Source: Prinsepia uniflora (lineage: Eukaryota > Streptophyta > Magnoliopsida > Rosales > Rosaceae). From it: a stretch of DNA of 64,000 bases. The notes below the pieces were generated by a model. The model made no database searches, was not told the origin of the DNA, and was given only the letters and a program-made list of their open reading frames with translations. Positions 49,156 to 59,023 of the stretch are shown here, one piece after another. The stretch covers positions 44,052,194 through 44,116,193 of the forward strand of contig CM064870.1 in assembly GCA_032719365.1 (NCBI GenBank). The letters are read 5' to 3'. How positions within the stretch are numbered: the stretch's first letter is position 1; every line of letters starts with the position of its first letter. Position numbers and translations under genes: made by a program.

Positions 49156-50437
49156 TTCCATGTAACGACCCGTCCCAAATTCCATGATTAGATTAGTGAC
49201 TAATCACGATTAGTGAGGCTAATCCGTGATTAGTAGAGCGAAATCGGACGAGCGATGCGAAATGACCGTTTTGCCCTTGAGGGTGGCAAAACGTTGACTT
49301 TTTAATCGGGCGGTCAAATGGACTTTGACCAATGACCGTGACGTAGTTCGTGACGTCACGAGTTCATAGACAGGTGGCACGTTCAATTCCGACATTCGAG
49401 GAGGAAGTTATGACGTTCGGAAGTTTAGGGGCATTTTGGTAATTTGGGTGAATAGGAGGTCAAATGTTGACTTTTTGACCGGGAGGTCCGATGGCCGAGG
49501 GCCGAAGACCGTTACGTAGATAAGGACGATACGAATTCATAGGCAGGCGGCACACTGAAATCGGACTTCGAACGGGAGAGTTATGGGTCACGGAAGTTCG
49601 ATTTCACTATGCACGAACTTCGAGACGGGGACATTTCGGCGAAATCTGATTGGGTGGATATTTTGGTGGGCCCCATGGATGAGTGACAAGTGTCACTCAT
49701 CCCATTGCTTTGATCCCCCAAAATGTGGATCTAAATAATTAAATATTATTATTTTAATTATTTTATAATTAAACCTAACAACTATTAATCCTAACCATCC
49801 ATTACCAACTAACTATCAATCCTCACCATCAATCTCTCCTTCTCTCATCAGCCATCCTCTTCTTCTTTGTTCCTTACCACCCGAAACCCATTATCCCATT
49901 TTTTCTTCATTTTCTTCATCCTCCATTTTCAAACACCACACCATACACATACCACCACATCTCATCATTTTTCATCTTATGTGTGACGTGAGGAGGGACC
50001 GTGATGATGAGGACGAGACGGCGAGGACTCACGGCGGCGGACCACGGCGGGGGAACCCGAAAACCCGTGAGGTACATTTTACTCAAAATTTGGATTTTTA
50101 GTTTTAGGGGTTTTCGATGATTTCTAAAGATTAGGAATGGTTTCTAGGGACCCTAGGAGTCTATTGGGATTGGATTCGAGGGTTAGGAAGGCCTGGAACG
50201 GCCGTGAAAGGCGGAGGAAGTCACGGCCGCCATGGCTGGATTGAAGGTACGTGTTTTCGATGCTTTTCTTACATTTTAAGGTCATAGGACTGTAGTTTGG
50301 GTTGAGACGAAGAGAATGGGACAAACGGGGAGTGTTTTGGTGGCCGGAGCTGGGAGAACCGGCCGGGTCAAGCCGCGAGTCACGGCGACCCGGTTGCAGA
50401 CGTTCGGGTCGACCCGCGAAAGGGCAGGGATGACAGG

Positions 50438-50720
50438 TGACGTCATCCTGCTGACGTCATCATGTCAGCAATGACGTCAGCCTTGTCAGATCTGACAATG
50501 TCAGCTGACATGTCAGAAAATGGGCCAATAGGAGTGCGACACGTGTCACATGTCAGTGCACAGTCAGCACTGACATGTCAGTGACGTGGCCCAATCAGGG
50601 GCTGACACGTGGCACCGACGTGGACCAGTGCCGTGATGACACGTGGCACTGACAACACAGTAACGTGGACCAATGGGAGCGTGACACGTGTCACTGTCAG
50701 GGGCTGTCAGTGATGACGTC
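50438..50720 (+). promoter_or_regulatory. Cluster of TGACGTCA and CACGTG sites in copy D
   Basis: TGACGTCA occurs four times (50438, 50452, 50472, 50713) and CACGTG four times (50540, 50606, 50640, 50685), with many TGTCAG/CTGACA phrases between. These are the core palindromes bound by plant bZIP (and for CACGTG also bHLH) proteins. The block is absent from the equivalent place in the other LTR copies of the window. Binding is inferred, not shown. Confidence 0.6.
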
Positions 50721-51429
50721 AGCAGGTACTGTAGCAGGCGCGTGAAGCCCACGCGCAGCCACTTCAGGCGGCGCGTGAGGGCGCGTGGCAGGGAATCTGG
50801 GGAAGGTTCCAACATACGAAATCTTCTATTCGATGTAACGAACATTTTGAGACTGGTTTCGTGTCGATCGGACACCGTCTCGATATGTTTCGGGGCATCG
50901 GAAGGTTTAGGTTCGGGATTAAAAATAGTTAAAAATACGAGAAAATTACGGGGTTTTGGTAGGAGGTTAATTAAGTAGTTAGTAACCTTCTATTACGATT
51001 TGGACAGGTTTGGGAGTCCCGGTGACGGTGATCGGCTCGGGGAGCCGTATGGCACGCAAATCGAGGCGGCAGCTCGGACGGTCTGTGAGTGGACCTTGTT
51101 TTCTAAATTGGTGCATGCATAAATGTTTATTATATGTTTTATTACTTGTTTGATGATGCCATGGGTGCATTTGTATGTGGTTACGTATAAGCACGTATTT
51201 CGAGGTTTCGGCCTTATACGGTGCTTATACGGGTCTGTATTTCTTTATTGATTTAAATGAACTGAATTTGGATTTCAAAATGATAAACTCGGGTATGAGA
51301 CCCATTTGGTTTTGTCTCGGGCATATGACCTCAGATTCCGGGCACGGTGCCCAGTTGGTGTCCTATGTTCGGGTACGAGACCCAGTCACTTTACGGTTTT
51401 GATTTCAGGTCAGGGAACCTTAAATGGAT

Positions 51430-51670
51430 TTCCCGGTTCATGACGGTTTATGGGAACCGGCATGAACTCTTAATATGGTATCATGGTTCATGACGGTTTA
51501 TGGGAACCGGCATGAACCCTTGTTGGTTATTACGGTACATGACGGTTTATGAGAACCGGCATGTTACCTGGTTATGTTATTACAGTACATGACGGTTTAC
51601 GAGAACCGGCATGTTACCTAATTATGGATATTATGGATCATGACGGTTCAGGGGAACCGGTCATGAATGT
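51430..51670 (+). repeat. Tandem repeats, unit about 55-60 bp, CATGACGGTTTATGGGAACC
   Basis: Five units each contain TCATGACGGTTTAxG(A/G)GAACCGGCATG, with spacers of variable AT-rich sequence. CATG and GGTT...AACC within the unit give each RNA copy hairpin potential. The same unit in antisense occurs at 35335-35460, 41370-41510 and 46310-46450. Confidence 0.9.
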
Positions 51671-52412
51671 TTATGTTATGTATATATATGTTCGTCTACC
51701 TTCCTTTACTTCTATTATCTCCTCCGGGGAGGGTCGTTGGCCTGGGTGGACCCCGGAGTAGTCACGGAGCACCGACTGAGTGGAGTCACCCCCCAGTTGG
51801 GTTCCTTACTCTCAGGAAGGCTATGATTACTATTACCTCGGGTAGGGTCAGTGGTATACGGACATTGATCTTGACTTTGAGAAGACTCGGATTGAGACCT
51901 GGGTAGCGCGCGCGTGGCTTTGGATACCGTGGCAGGATTGGTTGTGTGACTTATATATATGTATGTGATGGATATATGATATATGATATGTGGTGTGTGC
52001 AGGTGTGCACAGGATTTGGGCAGTGGCCCGTATGGTCGTTTTTATTGTGGTCCTTTCGACCTTAGTTTATATCTGCTTTGGGCTTAGTCCCACATATGGT
52101 TTGTGTTGGATAAATGGTTTTCGAATGCATGCATGCTTTTTAGTGGAGGGTACAAATGTCTTCCTTATTAAATGTTTTTATAAACTCTTGTTTTGTCCAC
52201 TCACAGTTTTTAATGTTTTGACTGCCCTTCAGGTTGACATCGGATGTGGACTGTAGCAGAGACCGAGATATCACATGCTTCCTCCGGATCCTGGCGTACT
52301 CTGATAGCCCGGGAGGGCAAAGGTCGGAAATATCCCTTGTCTGACACTTCGTGTCAGACGGGAGCAGGGTCATCCCGCACTAATCCCGGGGGGATTGGGA
52401 TGGGTCCTGTCA

Positions 52413-53707
52413 TTCCAAATTTTCAACTTTTAGACCGAATTTCCGTCATTTTTGTTGACCGCAAACGATATCGATATCGATATCGATATCGATATTTGTG
52501 ACGAGATATCCATAAATTTGATTAGCGATATATTCGTCGATATCGATATTTCAATCCTTGGGTTTATTTGATATCCTAATTCTATCGCACACCTCCTTAA
52601 TTCCACCAAAGACAAGTAGTCAACAACACAATTATCATCATAACATAACTTTCCACCTCCGTAACTTCCATTTTCCATCATTTGAAAATGGTGCAATTCT
52701 ATAGTGCAACATTTTGTTTTATCTGCCAATTTAAACTACTTTTATCAAGCTCTAACTCCACACCAATGCTAAAAACCAAGAAATTATATATCTTTTAAGC
52801 ATAAACTATATTAAGAAACTATATAAATCAACTACATTAATCAAATCATATATCCATAAATCAAACGAATTATATCATTTTCATACTTGAACCTGAAATC
52901 AACAACTTATATCTGCACTACACACCAATATATGCACAATACAGTAAAGTTAAAATAAAACAAACTATATTAATCAACTCTCTGTTTGTTGTTGGGATTG
53001 TGCTTCCTAAACAAAGGTTTCACAAACACCTATCATCAACGACAAACCTATTTTTTTTAGCGGTTTCTTTTATAACCACCGCCAACGCACGGGTCAGAAA
53101 TCCTAGGCGATGATAATTTTAAGAGAAAAACCATACCTTGAACTGCCATACTCAAGAACAGAAAATAACGAAAAAAAAAGTAAATTTGTAATACAACAAC
53201 CAAAACCAAATATTAAAAAAATTCACCCGCGAGTTATTATGTACTAAAAAAAATTCAAAATTTGAGAATTATTCAAGTGTTTGCCTCTTTGTTCAAAAGA
53301 AGAAGAAAAAAGATGTAGGTGGCATTATGACTGGGGTGTTGGTTAGAAAGGTTCTTACAATGTTCGTTCAATCAAGCAGCATTCTTTGTCTATTAGGATG
53401 CCAACAAAACTGATTTCCCTCCATGAGTAGAAGTGAGCACTAGTAACTAGAAACGATTCCCAACTGCTCATCCCAATTTTCAACCTAAAACCACACTAAT
53501 ATTAAAATGCAACACCTAAGTAAGCAAAATCGAACCCTATTCCATGAATTGGAACAATCGTTTCACTTTCGAACTCTGAAATTCAAACCCACCCACCTGC
53601 TCTACCATTTCACACCATCCTTGACATGTTTTCAATATTATTAAAATGACGTCTCAGTTCAGATGAACTGAAATGTCTTTTGTGCCTTTACTGTTCACTC
53701 ACGTATC
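52413..53707. other. Intergenic DNA between copy D and CPR5
   Basis: It begins with the ATCGAT-type repeat shared with 10909-11060 (52413-52560, with five GATATC units at 52466-52490), then AT-rich sequence with A and T runs. TTTAGCGGTTTCTTTTATAACC near 53058 has the look of a transposon fragment but no ends were found. I see no gene. Confidence 0.55.
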
Positions 53708-53719
53708 ATGCACGTGCAT
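53708..53719. promoter_or_regulatory. Palindrome ATGCACGTGCAT upstream of CPR5
   Basis: This perfect 12-bp palindrome lies 255 bp before the CPR5 start codon. It combines a CACGTG (G-box) core with overlapping CATGCA-like RY half-sites. The position fits a proximal promoter element, but no function is shown. Confidence 0.45.
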
Positions 53720-53973
53720 CATTTTTAACGAAAAATGTAATGATGGACTAGGGCTACTACTTGAATATGTTTAAGGACCTCTTAATCTTAAAAACAATGT
53801 TAGAGACGCTTCCTATAAATATTGTAAAGTGAAAAGGGTACGTACGAATTTCCCAAAATAAAAATAGGGAGGGTAGATTTCGAATTTCCCAAAACAAACA
53901 AAACAAAATTTGTAAATTTGAATGAAAAATCTGGGAGAAAAGTGACCCTCTTTCCCATCTTACCGTCCAGTCC

Positions 53974-56900
53974 ATGGACACCCATCCTTCTCCACCTCCT
54001 CTGCAGCCCCTTGCCGTCGATACTTGCCTTCCGATCGATCGAGCCAGCATCGAAGTCTATGAAAACACCACCACCTTGGACGATGCCAACCTGCACCCTG
54101 CAAGTCCAACGGTCCCAAACCAGTCTCCTTGTGAAGAAAACCCAGAAAAACCCTTATGTAGGAATAAAAAAAAGAAGAATAAAAGGGTATTAAAAGACGC
54201 TGCTGCAGCGCCATCCGCATCTTTTGGTTCGGGTTCTTCATCGAGAGGAACTCGCGTGGCGGGCAAGCGCCGAAGCCCTAAGGTGGTTTTCAGTGCGCCT
54301 CGAAGAAACCCTAATGCCGATGAGATCGCGTTTCGGTTGGGAATGTCAATTGCAGCATTTGTTTCTCAGGTTCTGTTTTTTCTTTCTTAGTTTCTAGTTA
54401 CTTTTGAATGGCTATTTGTTCTGTTTTGATTTCCGTAATTGCGCTTTTCATTAATGGGGTGCTGTTGCTGTGGAAATTTTATATCTTGGACCTGGATTAT
54501 AGTGTTTGTTTGTGATGTGGGTGGAAAAGTTATTATTTTTAAGCGTTTGATTATTCGCATATCTGGTTTTTACACCCTTTCAAAGTTTAATTTGGATTTT
54601 GGACATCTGGAATTCTTAAAAGAGGTGGGAAGTGGATTGCCTTAATGGACTTTATGCTTCTCTTTGTTTTGTTCTTTTAGAACTTGCAGAATTACACTTG
54701 GAAGTTTGTGTAGCCAGAAATCTGGGAGAGGGATTTTGTTTTGATAAAAAGCATCTGTGTAGTCTCTGAGATTGAAAGTTGAAATTTTTTTTCCTAGATT
54801 AGGAGGATTTAGTGGCAGCTGTTTTGATGTCATTCGCATTGTTGCATTCATATAAAGTCTGCTTCTTTTGATTTCATGTTAATAGGAGTGAGCATGTTCA
54901 AGTGCACATGTAGTACATATGAAATAGAAAACCTCATGTCGAATTCAAGGTGGTCGGTGTTTGTTTTGCTTGATCTAACTCTTATTACTTTATAATGAAA
55001 CGGTATATTGTACATGGTGTTATTTTAGAATTTTCATGTTGTTGAACCTTCATATCGTCTTTAATGGTTAATTTCTTTTGTCCAGTCATGCCTTCAGGGT
55101 TTCTATAGTGTTAGTTTCATGTGGTCCTTCTGTGGTTAGTACTTTCACTTGGTAATTCGCCCTTGGGTATTGTGACTCTTGCAGAGATAACATCCATGAT
55201 TGTGTTTAACTTTCTGTAATTATTTGTAATTATTACTCATTGATAATTTGGGTGTGATCCTTTTATATTGTAGGTTCTGGAAAGGAATGGTGAGCTAGGT
55301 GGTGGGATGTCTTCTGAGCATCTTGCTAAGGTATTCTTCTTTCCATACTAGACAGCCTATGCCAACAACGAGCTTCACCTTACACCATCCGTTCTCTTTT
55401 TATGTTGACTTTTTTCATAGGTTGAACTACACTCATTAGTTCGTTAGACCTTTAACTGGCTCTTGTTTACTACTTAGACAGCTGGAAAGTTAATAATTTC
55501 ATATGATCAAAGTCACCCTTCCTATAAACTTTTGGCATGTGATATGTGGCTGTTTTTTTAATATGACTGATGAAATGGTTTCACAATTAAAATGAAGTAA
55601 TTATGGGGTTGAACACTTCTATAATTTCTTATTGCTTCATAGTTTTACAATTATGTTGGAAATTGTTTTGGGAGATTAAAGCTTTTGGGTTAGTTCAAAG
55701 GGAGGTTGAATATAGCCAAAGCATAATGGGTATGTTTGCTATTGGAAGCATTTTTGGGAAAATTGGGTGGAGCATCATAGGTGAATCTTTGGGAACTATA
55801 GAGGTGCAGGGGAAGATGAACTTTGTCACTGAGTGAGGTTCTGTGCTCAGCTTTATGGTCATTGGTTTTTGACTGGTTTTAAAGAGTATGCTCATGCTTC
55901 CACTTGTTGGATTTGTTAGCATCTGTGAAGTGAGAACAATTTGAAATGTTGAGCTTTTTTCTAATTTGTTTAATTGAGTGGTCTTTTACTGTGTTTAGTT
56001 CTCTCTCTAGGTTGTCTTTTTGCTATCTCCCCTTTGTAATTTCCTACTTTAATAAAATTTTGTTCCCATAACAAAAACAGTTTTCTTCCCCAAATTCTGA
56101 TAATAGGGCATCGTCTAACATACATTTATATATTATAGTGCAGATATGTGCTTCAGCTGTCAGAGAATCCTTAGCCAATGTAAGCCAGACCTAATGCTCG
56201 CTCATCCATTAAAAGTGGTTTTAGAAGTTCCTTCTTGTAGTTCATATTTACACTTCACAAGTCCTAGATGTTAATTTTGTATTTATCTGCCTTGAATGCC
56301 TATGTGGCAACAGGATTTCGGGAGCACATTTGACTGTTTTATCAGAAATTTTGAAGAATCATTTGGGAGCACCTTGAGGACTCTAAAATCGATCAAGGAA
56401 TCATCTGAACGTAACAGGGTATCTCTCTCGAGCTACCAAAACATCGAAGGGTCTAGTCTACATGTGACTCATGACAAAAAATATGATTGTTTAATAAAAG
56501 GAAGTTGTACAAGTAGTTATTATACAGAAGATTGTCACTCAGAATCAATGTCCCACACGAGTGCAACCATGGATCCATCAAATTATAGAAATGAAGTAAA
56601 TCCGAATGTGTTAAATTCTATCAATCTGGAGCTTGCCCTGCATGGACAAACAAACCAGTTGACCTGTGTTCCCCCAAGAACATGTGAATCTGGAACCAAT
56701 CAGTCCATGCTTGCAACTATTGGGAAGTCTGTAAGGGAGCAAGCCCGTGCTAATGACCTCAAAACAGTGGAGCTTAATCTTACAATGCAGAGAATGAAGT
56801 TGAAAGAGACACAGCTAGGTCTCCACTATGATTCACATCAACTGGACAGATCAAAATTTGCTATGGGAATATCAAAGTTATCCTTCAAAACTGAAAAGTT

Positions 56901-57771
56901 TAAGAGTCAATTAGAAGAAACAAGACATGCCGAGTTGCTTAGAAAGTGCATTGACTGCCTACTTGCTGGTTTGATTGTCATGGCCGCATCCCTGATATAT
57001 GGTGCATATGTGTATTCTTACAAAAGACTTACTGAAGCTACTGCATCCTGTACACCTCCAGTAAAGGTAATTCATTTTTCCTCTTCCTGCTTCATTTGAT
57101 GTAATTAAGCTTCAGTTAGTGATTAGCTGTGTTATTGTCAAACCTTCCTATATGCATGATATATGATGTTTCACTCGTACATGCCCTAATATTGATTATA
57201 GTTGGCTGGGAAATGCTTAGTGATTCAATTTGTGTCTCAGGAGTCAAAGAAGTGGATGAGCTGGGAAGCCTGGGATCCAATGGCATCTTTGACTTCAGTG
57301 TTACACGTCCTAATGTGTAAGGTTCAAGTTTGGAGCCGATTTCTATTTGGTTTCCTAATGATTTTTGCAATTGCTTTTTTGCTCCCCCATCGCTCATCAC
57401 CTGCAAGACCGACATTGCCATTAACTTCATTCTTGCTACTAGGAATTGGCTGTTGTTTTGCGGGCAAGCTTTGTGTAGACACATTGGGAGGGAGTGGGTA
57501 TCATTGGGCTATTTATTGGGAGGCCTTTTGCATTTTGCATTTCTTGTGTAATGTCAGTACATCTACTTTGTTCTTTATCCTCCATGGACCTGTCAATGTG
57601 TCTCAAGGCACAAAAGGAAATCCAATATTTCCATACTGGATGTGGCGTTTTTTTTTCTATGGCATTTTGTTTCTGTTTCTGCCAGTTTTTTGTGGTCTCT
57701 TGCCTTTCGCAAGCCTTGGTGAATGGAGACTTCATTTCTTGCCGCTGGTCACTGATTTTGGTTACTCGTAA
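53974..57771 (+). CDS. CPR5: CPR5 (constitutive expresser of pathogenesis-related genes 5) orthologue, five exons
   Basis: Exons by consensus GT-AG borders with all phases 0: 53974-54369, 55274-55330, 56144-56179, 56314-57066, 57241-57771; 590 residues. CPR5 is a plant-specific membrane protein of the nuclear envelope/pore that restrains effector-triggered immunity, cell death and senescence, and affects cell-cycle and trichome development in Arabidopsis. Seen here: basic nuclear-targeting-like stretches at residues 63-74 (RNKKKKNKRVLK) and 98-104; the family block ESLAN...FGSTFDCFIRNFEESFGSTLRTLKS across exons 3-4; a helical charged segment (about 325-375); and five hydrophobic segments at about 379-399, 448-464, 474-494, 503-529 and 550-572. 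GKLCVDTLGG, FPYWMWR and GLLPFASLGEWR in the last exon are CPR5 signatures. The first ATG of an open exon 1 was used as start. No defects are seen. Confidence 0.94.
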
Positions 57772-59023
57772 TGGAAGCTGGTTTCCAGTGTGCTGAGAAG
57801 GCCTGCTCCCCTTTTCTCAACAAAGTAGAGCTTTTGACTCTCAGCATAACTTAGTCCATAAATTATGTCAAGCCGTCGCTGCTGTATTTTATACCCAAAT
57901 AAGGTGTCATTGTAATCTCCCCGTCTCATGTAACAGTAAAGTGAAAGGGCCATTTTGTTTTGTACTATTAGCATTTTGAGTGTGGTGAAGGGATTTGCTG
58001 AAACGGGTTTGAGTGCTTGGTTGATGACATGATGTGTATTAGTAGGTATTTATTGAAGTTAATCATTGAAAGAGGCCGTCTTTGTTTCTTTACTTCAATT
58101 GCTGCCTTAGTTTCTTTATTTTGAATTTTGTTTTATTTGCTGCCTGCCCATTTGGCCTGGGACAATTCGTTACATGGATATGAATATTTAGTAACAGTCC
58201 ACCTTATCTACCCTTCAGATTTTGTGCTTTCAAATTCCATTTGCATCGTACAAGGGGCAAGACTAGAAAGTGTTCTACTTAACATTAATTTGTTGCCTTC
58301 AGTTCGTCATAATGTGCATAGATTGTGTTACTTAAGAAAAACTCATACTGGGGTTATAAAAACCTTGTTTTTATCTTGTCGAGTCCAAACAACCACTCGT
58401 CCAAGCCCCTTAAATTAATCTCAAATGATAAGATTGATTTCCAAGCCCTTGAAGTTTCTACAAGGGACAAGAATTGAATCAATCGCGGAAGCTATTGACC
58501 ATAGCTCAAAAGCAAGGAAAGGAGTTCAGATCTATGTAAAGGGTTCATATTCCTTCCCATTGTTTAAAAAAACAAGAGTACAATCAAAACATTAGCAGAC
58601 AGAAAAATCACATACAAGTAAAACTGCTTTATTGACAAAAAAGCAAAGGATGCATTCATAGTGTTGCTATTCATCTTGCTCCTACAATCCAAATTTACGT
58701 AATACAATCGAATGTGGAATCAAAAAGACCATGGGAAAATTTGAGACATGGGAAAATCCCAGCTACTCTCAATTCTAGTGGTACAAATTCTAAAGCCTCA
58801 AAATACCGTACAACATTTTCCTATTAACAAGAGCATCTCATCTTCTTTTATCTAAAACTTCTGAAGCTACAAGTTTACATCTGTCATGGAGACATCCAAG
58901 ACTATATTTGGATTGCCACCCAAACTTCCTCGTATTAAAAATAAAAAAAACGTCTTCAACAACATAGTACTCAATATACCAGTCACGTTTCAATTTTGAC
59001 ATTCTTGACTTTTGTAGTATCAA
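57772..59023. other. Convergent intergenic space and 3' UTRs of CPR5 and HIT4
   Basis: The 1.25 kb between two convergent stop codons must hold both 3' UTRs. No additional gene or transposon end was recognised. Confidence 0.6.

Larger units (their letters stand above)
49161..52412 (+). mobile_element. Solo LTR (copy D), long-LTR family, sense strand
   Basis: The ends are TGTAACGACCC and GGGTCCTGTCA with a perfect target duplication TTCCA (49156-49160 and 52413-52417); length 3252 bp. It is the only complete copy on the + strand, so its anatomy reads directly: palindrome 49677-49702, AT-rich TATA-like region 49735-49790, a 280-bp block of TGACGTCA and CACGTG sites 50438-50720, CTGTGAGTGGAC 51083-51094, about five CATGACGGTTTATGGGAACC units 51430-51670, GTCCACTCACAG 52195-52206, CCCTTCAG|G acceptor-like at 52232/52233, and the hairpin TCTGACAC-TTC-GTGTCAGA near 52340-52358. 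The putative intron spans 51085-52232. Confidence 0.94.

Noticed and set aside
54370..54390. Extension of CPR5 exon 1 to a stop (VLFFLS)
   Set aside because: This is intron read-through; the GT at 54370-54371 followed by exon 2 beginning VLERNG restores the family sequence.
55603..55836. 77-residue open frame in CPR5 intron 2
   Set aside because: It lies wholly inside an intron whose borders are well supported, has no recognisable domain, and would disrupt the CPR5 frame.
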